A stretch of DNA of 8,030 nt, taken from positions 1 through 8,030 of the forward strand of contig JAEZSJ010000348.1 in NCBI GenBank assembly GCA_023443985.1, read 5' to 3'. This DNA comes from Verrucomicrobiota bacterium (GTDB taxonomy: Bacteria > Verrucomicrobiota > Verrucomicrobiia > Opitutales > Opitutaceae). The notes beneath the pieces were generated by a model that saw only the letters and a program-made list of their open reading frames with translations, had not been told where the DNA came from and searched no databases. This document shows positions 1 through 6,333 of the stretch, in pieces. Position 1 is the first letter of the stretch. Each line of letters opens with the position of its first letter. A program made the translations under genes and the position numbers.

Positions 1-1600
1 CGAGGATACCGGCCAGCACCCAGAGCAGAAACGCGACCGTGGCGTAGAGCGGGAACGCCATGAACTGCTTGAACGTCTCCATCCATGCGCCGGGCCGCGG
101 CAGCAGCTTCACCAGCGCCGGCGCGAACGACAACACGAGGTACGGTGTCGCCAGCCCGGCCGCGATCGCCGTGAACGCCGCCAGCGCTGCCGCCGGCGGC
201 AGCACCATCGCGGCGCCGAGCGCGGGCGCGAGGAACGGCGCCGAGCACGGGGTCGCCACCACCGTGGCGAGCACGCCCGAGAAGAACGAACCCGCGTAGC
301 CGCTCTTCGCCTGCAGCCCGGCGCCCGCCCCGATGAGCGAGCCGCCGATCTCGAATACGCCGCTCAGGCTCAGCCCGAACACAAGCATCACGATCACGAG
401 CGCGAAATCGAAGCCCGCGTCCTGCAGCTGGAAGCCCCAGCCCTGCGCGGCCGCGCCGTCCGCCGGTCGCAACGCGATCAGGATTCCGGCCAGCGCCCAG
501 AACGACACCAGCACGCCCGCCGCGAACGTGAGCCCGTGCAGCCGCACCTTCGCGCGCTCCGCGCCGGCCTGCTGCACGAACCCGAGGATCTTGATCCCCA
601 ACACCGGAAACACACAGGGCATGAGGTTCAGGATCAGTCCGCCGACGAACGCCAGCACAAGGATCGCCGCGATGCCGGGAGCCTCCGCCGGGTTTGCGCC
701 GGAGCCGCTTGCTTCGCCCGTCGGTGCGGGCTGAAGCGCCGCACCACGCGCCAGCACCGCCCCCTCCGTCACCGGAATCTGGATCGCCACCGCCTTCGGA
801 CCGCCCGGCCACCAGCCGGACTCCGCCACAAGCAGGCCTGTCAGCTCGCGCGGTGCGCCGGCCGACTCGGCCTGCGTCGCGGTGAGCTCCAGCTCCCCGC
901 CGGCCGCGCGTGCCGACTGCAGGGCCCGCGCCTCCACCGCGCCATTCTCATCGAAGTAGGCCGCCATCAGCCCCTCGCGCCGCACCGCCGGGTCTCGTGG
1001 CTCGACCCGGATCGTCAGCGCCCGGCCGCTTCGGTAGGCCTGCGCAGCAAGCTTCTCGGTCGGCTGCGGCACCGCGGCGCGCGCGGCCGCGATTCGCGCG
1101 GCCCAAATCGGATCCGCCGCCGCCTCCGCCGCCACCGGCAGCGTGAGCGAGACCTTCGCCTCGCCGGGGATGCACGCCTCCTTGCACATCAACCACTCGG
1201 CCGTGGCCGCGAGGGTGACGTTCTCGCCCGGTCGCGCACCGGCCGGCACCGCGATGTCCACCAGAAGCAGCTGCTCGCCGCCGTAGCCGTACGTCAGCAC
1301 GCCGCCGGTGTCGGTGATCTCCGGCGCGGGCCACTGGATCGGGCCGGCGGAGAAGCCGGGCGGCAGGGCCCACTTGAGCGTCGTCGGCAGGCCCGCCTCG
1401 CCGGGATTTTTCCAATACGTGTGCCAGTGCTCCTCGTGTTCGAGCCGCAGGGCGACGGTCGCGGTGCCCCCGGGCACCAACGCCGTCTGCTCCGCGACGA
1501 GCGAGGCGACGACGTGTTTCTCTCCGAAGGAGAACGCGAGCAGCCGGCCGGCGGCGACCAGGACCAGAAGGACGAGGGACAGAACGGGACGCAGTTTCAT
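1..1600 (-). CDS. dsbD: DsbD/ScsB-family thiol:disulfide interchange protein (3' end missing)
   Basis: Proteins of this family carry electrons from cytoplasmic thioredoxin across the inner membrane to periplasmic thiol proteins. The visible 533 codons start at the ATG at 1600-1598. First comes a Sec-type signal peptide (about residues 1-22, hydrophobic core LSLVLLVLVAAG). A periplasmic domain of the ScsB/DsbC-like type follows, with HWHTYWKNPGEAGLP and the redox motif WLMCKEACIPG (Cys139, Cys143). From about residue 305 there are six hydrophobic segments. These hold the two paired membrane cysteines of the family: Cys329 in LNLMPCVFPVLG and Cys452 in VATPCSAPFLAPALG. The last visible part, FKQFMAFPLYATVAFLLWVL, is also typical. 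The usual C-terminal thioredoxin-like domain would lie beyond the left edge, so its presence is unknown. I see no Shine-Dalgarno sequence before the start. The family call is firm; ScsB rather than classical DsbD is inferred from the N-terminal domain. Confidence 0.95.
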   Translation of the reverse strand, partial: MKLRPVLSLVLLVLVAAGRLLAFSFGEKHVVASLVAEQTALVPGGTATVALRLEHEEHWHTYWKNPGEAGLPTTLKWALPPGFSAGPIQWPAPEITDTGGVLTYGYGGEQLLLVDIAVPAGARPGENVTLAATAEWLMCKEACIPGEAKVSLTLPVAAEAAADPIWAARIAAARAAVPQPTEKLAAQAYRSGRALTIRVEPRDPAVRREGLMAAYFDENGAVEARALQSARAAGGELELTATQAESAGAPRELTGLLVAESGWWPGGPKAVAIQIPVTEGAVLARGAALQPAPTGEASGSGANPAEAPGIAAILVLAFVGGLILNLMPCVFPVLGIKILGFVQQAGAERAKVRLHGLTFAAGVLVSFWALAGILIALRPADGAAAQGWGFQLQDAGFDFALVIVMLVFGLSLSGVFEIGGSLIGAGAGLQAKSGYAGSFFSGVLATVVATPCSAPFLAPALGAAMVLPPAAALAAFTAIAAGLATPYLVLSFAPALVKLLPRPGAWMETFKQFMAFPLYATVAFLLWVLAGIL

Positions 1601-1635
1601 GTGGTGGTGTGGGCCGCCGCGCGGGCACGCCGAAC

Positions 1636-1663
1636 GTGATACCCGTACCCCGCCTCCGGTCAA
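1636..1663 (-). promoter_or_regulatory. Candidate sigma70-type promoter for dsbD
   Basis: Read on the minus strand, TTGACC (1663-1658) and TATCAC (1641-1636) are separated by 16 bp. The -35 box is close to consensus and the -10 box is moderate. The -10 box ends about 35 bp before the dsbD start. This is pattern matching in GC-rich DNA, where such AT-leaning boxes are rare; there is no direct evidence of transcription. Confidence 0.4.
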
Positions 1664-1696
1664 AACCCTCGCGCAGGATTCGCCCGCCGGGCGCGA

Positions 1697-1711
1697 ACGG
1701 TTCGAAACCGT
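1697..1711. repeat. Short palindrome in the dsbD / TPR-gene divergent gap
   Basis: ACGGTT and AACCGT form a perfect 6-bp inverted repeat around a 3-bp centre (CGA). It lies in the 152-bp gap between two divergent genes, about 34 bp upstream of the candidate dsbD -35 box and 41 bp before the TPR-gene start. The size and position suit an operator for a dimeric regulator, but a short palindrome like this could also be chance. Confidence 0.3.
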
Positions 1712-1752
1712 CGCGGCTCGCCGCCGGCACGCTGCGGAAGCACAGTGAACCC

Positions 1753-3984
1753 ATGCCGGTGTCCCGCCCTCCTGTTTCGTCCGCCGACCGCCGCACCGGG
1801 TGGGTGGTCGGTTGGTCGATCGCGCTGGCGGTCCTCGCCGCCTACACGAACAGCCTCGGCGGCCCCTTCGTTTTCGACGACGTCCCCTCCATCCTGGACA
1901 ACCCGACCATCCGACAGCTCTGGCCCCTGTCCGTCCCGCTGTCACCACCGGCTGAATTCGGGCTGACGGTCGGCAACCGTCCGCTGCTCAACCTCACGCT
2001 CGCGCTGAACTTCGCCGTCGGCGGGTTCGACCCGCGCGGCTACCATCTGGTCAACGTCGCCATTCACCTGGCGGCGGCGTTGGCGGCATTTGGCCTGGTG
2101 CGACGCACCGTCCCGCGCTGGCGCCCAGCGATCTCGCAGCGGAAGGCAACCTTCTTCGCGGGCACGCTCGCCGCGCTCTGGGCGCTGCATCCCCTGCTCA
2201 CCGAGTCGGTCACCTACATCATCCAGCGCGGCGAGTCGCTCATGGGGCTCTTCGCGCTGTTCACGCTCTACGCCCTCGTGCGCTCGACCGACTCCGACCG
2301 CCCGCTCATCTGGCGCGGCGCCGCGGTGTTCGCCGCGCACGGCGCCGTGGCGAGCAAGGAGGTGGGCGTGATCGTACCGGTGCTCGCCGTGCTCTACGAC
2401 GCCACCTTCCTCGCCGGGTCCTGGCGTGAGGTCTGGCGCCGTCGGCGCGTCCACCTCGCCCTGTTCTCGGCGTGGCTGTTGCTCGCCTGGATCATGGCGG
2501 CCGGAGGCGGCCGCGGCGGCACCGCCACGCTCGCGCCCGAGGCGCTGCCCGTCTATTGGCTCACGCAGTTCGACGCGACCGCCCATTACCTGCGGCTCAC
2601 GTTCTGGCCCCACCCCTTGGTTTTCGAATACGGCTACGACTACGTCGCCGGGCTCGGGGCCGTGCTGCCGCAGATGCTGCTCGTCGTGGCGCTCGGCGCC
2701 GGCGCGCTGTTCGCCACCTGGCGCCGCCACCCCGCGGGCTTCCTGGGCTGCTGGTTCTTCGCGGGGCTGGCGCCGGCGAGCATCATGCCGAACACGATCC
2801 AGGTGATCGTCGAGCACCGCATGTACCTGCCGTTGCTGGCGCCCTTGGCGCTGGTCACCGGTTTCGCCTTCACCCGCGGCGGCGTACGCTGGCTCGCGCC
2901 GCTTGCGGGTCTCGCGCTCGTGGGCGGCGGACTGACCGCGGTCCGCAACCACGACTACCGCACGGAAATCGCGCTCTGGTCGGACACCGTCGCCAAGGCG
3001 CCGCGGAGCGCCCGCGCCTGGACGGGGCTCGGCGCCGCGTGGCTCTCGGCCGGCGACTTCGCCCGCGCGCTGGAATGTTCGCGGCGGGCCAGCGGGATCG
3101 ACCCCGCTCATCCGGCGCCGCACATGAACGCCGGCCTCGCCTGCGAGGGGCTCGGCCGCTACGCCGAGGCGATCGAGGCGTTTGCCACCACGGTCCGCCT
3201 GAACCCCGCCTTCACCGAGGCGCACCGCCATCTTTCCGCCTGCCACATCGAGCTCGGCCAGTTCGACGAGGCCGCCGAGCCGCTCCGCCGCGCCCTCGAG
3301 CTGGATCCGTCCGACCCGCGCAAACACGTCCTGCTCGGGGTGTTCCTCGCCGCGCGTGACCGGCCCGATCAGGCGGTCGAGGCCTATGCGCACGCGTTGC
3401 ACCTTGATCCGCAATGCGCCCCCGCCGAGTCGCACTGGGGCACCACATTGCTCCACCGCGGCCGGACGGCGGACGCGATCCCCCATTTCGAACGTTCGCT
3501 CCAGATGAGCCCGCAGCAGCCGGAGATCGAGGCCCAGCTCGCCTCCGCGCTCCTGGCCGAGGGACGGGCGTCCGAGGCCTCGACCCATCTCGAACGCGCG
3601 CTCGCCCTCGCCCCGGGCCGGGTGGATTTGCGGATCGAGTTCGGCATCGAGCTCGCCCGGGCGAAACTCCTGCCGGAGGCGCGCGAGCAGCTCGCCGCGG
3701 CGGCCGCGGCGGATCCGCGATCGGTCCGGGCCCGCACCAACCTCGCCAACGTGCTCGCCGAGCAGGGAGAACAGGAGGCGGCCCGCGGTCTCTACGAGGA
3801 GGCGTTGGCGCTCGAACCCGCCAACGCGCTCGCCCACTTCAACCTCGCCGGCACGCTCCTCCAACTCGAGCGCCTGACCGAGGCGCACGCGCACGTCGCC
3901 GCCGCCGTGCGGCTGGATCCGTCGCTCACCCGCGCCCGCGAACTCCTCAAGGAGATGGATCAGGTTTTCGGGCCGGTCCGTTGA
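1753..3984 (+). CDS. TMTC-like GT-C-fold membrane protein with nine C-terminal TPRs
   Basis: This 743-residue protein is probably a polytopic glycosyltransferase of the GT-C type, similar to TMTC/DUF1736 proteins. Eukaryotic members transfer mannose to protein Ser/Thr; the bacterial substrate is unknown. The N-terminal 400 or so residues hold about ten membrane helices. The first extramembrane loop carries GPFVFDD (Asp42, Asp43), the acidic motif expected at a GT-C active site. Other family-like motifs are RPLLNLTLALNF (from 76), HPLLTESVTYIIQRGESLMG (from 146) and EHRMYLP (354-360). Residues 420-725 are nine contiguous TPRs, each exactly 34 residues, ending in LDP- or LNP-like turns; a short tail (TRARELLKEMDQVFGPVR) closes the protein. 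I chose the ATG at 1753 because it directly precedes the first helix. The frame is open back to 1609, but that part is Arg/Pro-rich and looks non-coding. A weak GGAAG lies 12 bp upstream. The protein could instead be a non-enzymatic TPR scaffold. Confidence 0.88.
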   Translation: MPVSRPPVSSADRRTGWVVGWSIALAVLAAYTNSLGGPFVFDDVPSILDNPTIRQLWPLSVPLSPPAEFGLTVGNRPLLNLTLALNFAVGGFDPRGYHLVNVAIHLAAALAAFGLVRRTVPRWRPAISQRKATFFAGTLAALWALHPLLTESVTYIIQRGESLMGLFALFTLYALVRSTDSDRPLIWRGAAVFAAHGAVASKEVGVIVPVLAVLYDATFLAGSWREVWRRRRVHLALFSAWLLLAWIMAAGGGRGGTATLAPEALPVYWLTQFDATAHYLRLTFWPHPLVFEYGYDYVAGLGAVLPQMLLVVALGAGALFATWRRHPAGFLGCWFFAGLAPASIMPNTIQVIVEHRMYLPLLAPLALVTGFAFTRGGVRWLAPLAGLALVGGGLTAVRNHDYRTEIALWSDTVAKAPRSARAWTGLGAAWLSAGDFARALECSRRASGIDPAHPAPHMNAGLACEGLGRYAEAIEAFATTVRLNPAFTEAHRHLSACHIELGQFDEAAEPLRRALELDPSDPRKHVLLGVFLAARDRPDQAVEAYAHALHLDPQCAPAESHWGTTLLHRGRTADAIPHFERSLQMSPQQPEIEAQLASALLAEGRASEASTHLERALALAPGRVDLRIEFGIELARAKLLPEAREQLAAAAAADPRSVRARTNLANVLAEQGEQEAARGLYEEALALEPANALAHFNLAGTLLQLERLTEAHAHVAAAVRLDPSLTRARELLKEMDQVFGPVR
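3010..3927 (+). repeat. Nine tandem TPR units inside the TMTC-like gene
   Basis: The region encodes nine 34-residue tetratricopeptide repeats with no gaps between them. The units share the pattern of W/L-G-Y/F-A-P type positions, for example GLACEGLGRYAEAIEAF in unit 2 and LANVLAEQGEQEAARGLYEE in unit 8. The repeats are diverged at the DNA level, so this is an old protein repeat and not a recent tandem duplication. TPR arrays bind peptides or other proteins. Here the array would sit on one side of the membrane next to the GT-C-like domain. Confidence 0.9.
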
Positions 3985-3994
3985 AAGCCGCGGC

Positions 3995-4864
3995 TCAGCG
4001 CGCGCGTTGCAGGTAGCCGCTGTCCTGCAGCCAATCGGCCAGACGATGCGGCCAAGTCCGCACCGAACGCAGTTCGGAGCGGTCGCCCATGTTGAAAGCA
4101 TGCCCGCCGCGCGCGAGCAGGTGCAACTCGACCGGGATCTTCGCGGCGCGGTACTTGCCGGCGATCTCGAGCGTCGATTCCTCGCAGCCGTACTCGTCGT
4201 CGTTGGCACACAGGAGGAACGCGGGCGGCGCATCGGCGGGGAGTCGCCGCGGCAGCGCGCCCCCCGGATAGAGGCTCCCGCCGGGATAGACCAACATGAG
4301 GAAGTCGGGCCGGCTGCTGGCGCGCCCGACCGGATCGGCCCCAGCTGCGTCACCCGCAGCCGGCTCGAAGCCGGCGATCATCGCCACCGCGCCGCCCGCC
4401 GAGAACCCAAGAAATCCGATACGCCTCGGATCGACGCCGAATTCGCCCGCCCGGCTGCGGACCAGCCGCACCGCCCGCAGGGCGTCCTCCTGCACGTGCG
4501 CGACGGCATAGGGCGAGCCCTCCTGCGCGGGCAAACGGTACTTGAGCACGAACACCGTCACCCCGAGCGGGTTCAGGAACTCTGCGACCTGTTCGCCTTC
4601 CGCATGGAAGACCAGCTCACGGTAGCCGCCGCCGGGCGCGACGATCACCGCGCAGCCGTTCGCCTTCGCGGCCGGCGCCGGGAAGACCGTGAGCGAGGGA
4701 TTGTGGATGTTGCGCACCCAGTAGTCCTTCGCCTCCTCGGGTTCAGTGCGCCGGACCTCGAAACCGGGCGCGCCGTTCTCCCAAAGCGGGACAACGAGCG
4801 GGGAGGCGGGAGCGGCGGTGACCGCCAACACGAGGAGCCAGAACAGGCGCAGGGGGTGAGTCAT
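3995..4864 (-). CDS. Secreted alpha/beta-hydrolase, probable carbohydrate (acetyl/feruloyl) esterase
   Basis: This 289-residue protein resembles the BD-FAE / acetylxylan-esterase-like alpha/beta-hydrolases that many polysaccharide-degrading bacteria secrete. A signal peptide is clear at the N-terminus (LRLFWLLVLAVTAAPAS). The oxyanion region is VAPGGGY (75-81), the nucleophile elbow is GFSAGG with Ser155, the likely acid is Asp222 or Asp223 in CANDDEYG, and the catalytic His255 sits in GGHAFNMG. The segment DPVGRASSRPDFLMLVYPG is a familiar stretch in this family. The complete triad argues for an active enzyme. I chose the ATG at 4864-4862 because the signal peptide begins there; the frame is open back to 5623, but that stretch is Arg/Ser/Pro-rich and antisense to pqiA. 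No Shine-Dalgarno sequence precedes the start. The gene ends 10 bp from the converging TPR gene. The substrate cannot be read from the sequence; a sugar ester is an inference, and no other carbohydrate gene is nearby. Confidence 0.88.
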   Translation of the reverse strand: MTHPLRLFWLLVLAVTAAPASPLVVPLWENGAPGFEVRRTEPEEAKDYWVRNIHNPSLTVFPAPAAKANGCAVIVAPGGGYRELVFHAEGEQVAEFLNPLGVTVFVLKYRLPAQEGSPYAVAHVQEDALRAVRLVRSRAGEFGVDPRRIGFLGFSAGGAVAMIAGFEPAAGDAAGADPVGRASSRPDFLMLVYPGGSLYPGGALPRRLPADAPPAFLLCANDDEYGCEESTLEIAGKYRAAKIPVELHLLARGGHAFNMGDRSELRSVRTWPHRLADWLQDSGYLQRAR

Positions 4865-4901
4865 GGGAGCGGGACGGGGCAGAAGGTTCGGACTGCGCCG
4901 A

Positions 4902-4929
4902 AGCATACAAACCGGCTCCCGCGGGACAA
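4902..4929 (-). promoter_or_regulatory. Candidate sigma70-type promoter for the esterase
   Basis: On the minus strand, TTGTCC (4929-4924) and TATGCT (4907-4902) are 16 bp apart, with TG directly before the -10 box. The -10 box ends 37 bp before the esterase start. A second copy of GTTGTCC lies 19 bp further upstream (4949-4943). The call rests on pattern matching only. Confidence 0.4.
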
Positions 4930-5047
4930 CTCCGCACACTTCGGACAACCGGCGAACATGGAGCATGTGCGCCCAGTTCCCGAAGCGGGACCTCATCCGC
5001 GGCCGTCGATGCGCCGGGGCGTGGCCGTCCAGTTCCGTGGTTGCGCG

Positions 5048-5064
5048 ACCGCCCACCCGGCGGT
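5048..5064. promoter_or_regulatory. Hairpin just upstream of the pqiA start
   Basis: ACCGCC (5048-5053) and GGCGGT (5059-5064) form a perfect 6-bp all-but-one G/C stem with a 5-nt loop, ending 14 bp before the chosen ATG at 5079. If transcribed, it would sit where the ribosome binds. No T-run follows, so it is not a terminator. In DNA this GC-rich it may be chance. Confidence 0.2.
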
Positions 5065-5078
5065 TCCGTCCTCGCGCC

Positions 5079-6032
5079 ATGCCCGCCACCACGCTCGATC
5101 GCCGCACGCGCCTGCTCGGCGGCGCGATGTTGCTCGCCTCGTTCGCGTGCAACACGGCGGTGATGTTTCTCCCGTTCATGGAGCTGCGCAAGGGCTTCGC
5201 CACCGAGCCGTATTCACTCGTCCGTTCCGTCCGGATGATGTGGGGCAGCGGGCTGTATGTCCTCGCGATCCTGGTCGTCGGCTTCTCGCTGGTGTTCCCG
5301 TTCGCGAAGCTCGGTGTGCTCGCCGCGCTCTGCCTGCGCGGCCGGCTCGGCGTCCGCGGCACGCGCGCGCTGGCGTGGGTCGAGCGGCTCGGCAAATGGT
5401 CGATGCTCGACGTGTTCCTCGTCTGCCTGATCCTCACGCTGACCTCCGGGCAACTGCTCGTCGGCGCGCGGCCGCTCGCCGGCATCCCGCTCTTCGTCGC
5501 GGCGATCATGTTGAGCCTCGCCACCGGCAATCTGCTCGCGGCCCGCGCCGAGCCCGAACCGCCGCACGCGCCGCGAGTCGGCGGCTGGTGGCTCTCGCTG
5601 GCGTGGCTCGCGCTCGCTGGCACGCTGGCGCTGCCGTTCCTCCAGATCAGCGACTGGCTGCTCGCGGACCGCGGCTACAGCATCGTCACTTTGGCGGTCA
5701 CGCTCCTGCACTCGGGCGCGTGGACGGCCGGCGCCGTTGTGGCGCTGTTTCTGGTCGTCGCGCCGGTCGGTCTGCTGGCGGCGGCCACCGCGCTCTGGCG
5801 CCTCCAGCGCCGCGGCGAGCCGACCCGCCGTGCCGAGCGGCACTTCGAGGTCTGGCGCCGCTGGAGCATGCTCGATGTCTTCGGACTGGCGCTCGCGGTG
5901 TTCCTGGTCGAGGGCGAGCAGCTCATGCGCACCGAGGTGCGCTGGGGCGCCCTCTTCCTCGTCGTGATGGTGGGCGCCCGCTGGGGCCTCGATGTCCTGC
6001 TGGCGCGGAGCAACGGCGGCGATCCCCGCTGA
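5079..6032 (+). CDS. pqiA: PqiA-family (paraquat-inducible protein A) integral membrane protein
   Basis: This 317-residue protein has two PqiA domains in tandem and about eight membrane helices. The family signature appears twice: GKWSMLDVFLVCLIL (Trp107, Asp111) and RRWSMLDVFGLALAVFLVE (Trp262, Asp266). The second half starts near residue 168. In proteobacteria PqiA/LetA-type proteins work with an MCE-domain partner (PqiB/LetB) in lipid transport across the envelope. Typical members carry CxxC-type zinc-ribbon cysteines before each half. Here I see only three isolated cysteines (24, 85 and 115) and no CxxC, so both ribbons are missing. No MCE gene is adjacent; the next gene is ygiQ. I chose the ATG at 5079 because the first helix starts about 10 residues later. 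The frame is open back to 4863, but the extension is Arg-rich and crosses the esterase promoter region. No Shine-Dalgarno sequence is visible. The family call is firm; the function here is unknown. Confidence 0.88.
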   Translation: MPATTLDRRTRLLGGAMLLASFACNTAVMFLPFMELRKGFATEPYSLVRSVRMMWGSGLYVLAILVVGFSLVFPFAKLGVLAALCLRGRLGVRGTRALAWVERLGKWSMLDVFLVCLILTLTSGQLLVGARPLAGIPLFVAAIMLSLATGNLLAARAEPEPPHAPRVGGWWLSLAWLALAGTLALPFLQISDWLLADRGYSIVTLAVTLLHSGAWTAGAVVALFLVVAPVGLLAAATALWRLQRRGEPTRRAERHFEVWRRWSMLDVFGLALAVFLVEGEQLMRTEVRWGALFLVVMVGARWGLDVLLARSNGGDPR

Positions 6033-6039
6033 CGCAGCG

Positions 6040-6068
6040 GCACCGCGCCACTCACTCCAGCGCGGTGC
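6040..6068 (+). terminator. Perfect 9-bp hairpin directly after pqiA (terminator-like)
   Basis: GCACCGCGC (6040-6048) and GCGCGGTGC (6060-6068) form a perfect 9-bp stem with an 11-nt loop, starting 7 bp after the pqiA stop codon. Position and stability suit the end of the pqiA transcript. It is followed by AAAA, not a T-run, so it is not a classical intrinsic terminator. It may instead protect the 3' end of the RNA or work with Rho. Confidence 0.4.
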
Positions 6069-6082
6069 AAAACCGGCCGCGA

Positions 6083-6145
6083 GCCACCCAGGACCAGCGG
6101 ACCCGGCGCCGGACCGGCGACACCGGCATGGCAACATTGGGTGGC
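6083..6145. repeat. 8-bp inverted repeat in the ygiQ leader region
   Basis: GCCACCCA (6083-6090) and TGGGTGGC (6138-6145) are exact inverted copies around a 47-nt centre. The centre holds a 10-bp palindrome, CCGGCGCCGG (6103-6112). Together they could fold into a branched RNA upstream of ygiQ. I do not recognise a known riboswitch or small RNA, and the GC content makes chance pairing likely. Confidence 0.2.
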
Positions 6146-6318
6146 CTGGCGCGATCCACCCGCGGTGGGACGACGGACCGGTTTTCCCTGCAGTGGTGCG
6201 CGTGCGGAACCAACCACTCGCCACGGCGGCAGATCATAGTCCGCGCACCTGGTTGTCGCCGGTGCTGCTGACGTGCGGGCCGCCGCAGCCGGCGCTTGCA
6301 CGCGCCCGTGAGCACAGC

Positions 6319-6326
6319 GAAGGTGG
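6319..6326 (+). promoter_or_regulatory. Ribosome binding site deciding the ygiQ start
   Basis: GAAGGTGG lies 7 bp before the TTG codon at 6334 and is close to the AAGGAGG consensus. It is the only clear Shine-Dalgarno-like site before any of the five genes. It supports TTG at 6334 over the upstream GTG codons, none of which has such a site that I can see. Confidence 0.45.
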
Positions 6327-6333
6327 CCGCACT

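Larger units (their letters stand above)
6033..6333. other. 301-bp gap between pqiA and ygiQ
   Basis: I find no convincing gene here. The ygiQ reading frame (codons starting at positions such as 6301 and 6361) has no stop through this gap and back into pqiA, so an N-terminal extension from GTG codons at 6193, 6196, 6202 or 6262 cannot be excluded. The encoded stretch is rich in Arg and Pro and does not resemble a YgiQ N-terminus. The gap contains the hairpin at 6040-6068 and an inverted repeat at 6083-6145, both listed separately, and no clear promoter for ygiQ. Confidence 0.6.

Noticed and set aside
536..1639. 367-codon plus-strand frame and the 282-codon minus frame at 948-1796 over dsbD
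   Set aside because: Both overlap the dsbD coding sequence in other frames and give Arg-rich translations without motifs.
3986..3995. AGCCGCGGCT palindrome between the converging TPR and esterase genes as a shared terminator
   Set aside because: It has no loop, so it cannot form a stable hairpin, and no T-run follows on either strand.
1942..4353. 803-codon open frame on the minus strand opposite the TPR gene
   Set aside because: It is antisense to an unmistakable TPR protein, has an Arg/Gly/Glu-rich low-complexity translation with no recognisable motif, and arises from the GC-rich codon bias of the real gene.
6156..6168. CCACC-CGC-GGTGG hairpin before ygiQ, with TTTT at 6182-6185
   Set aside because: The stem is only 5 bp and the T-run comes about 15 bp later, too far for an intrinsic terminator.
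4007..6271. 754-codon open frame on the plus strand across the esterase and pqiA
   Set aside because: The translation is Arg/His/Pro-rich with no motif, and it runs antisense to the esterase and out of frame with pqiA, both of which have clear family motifs.
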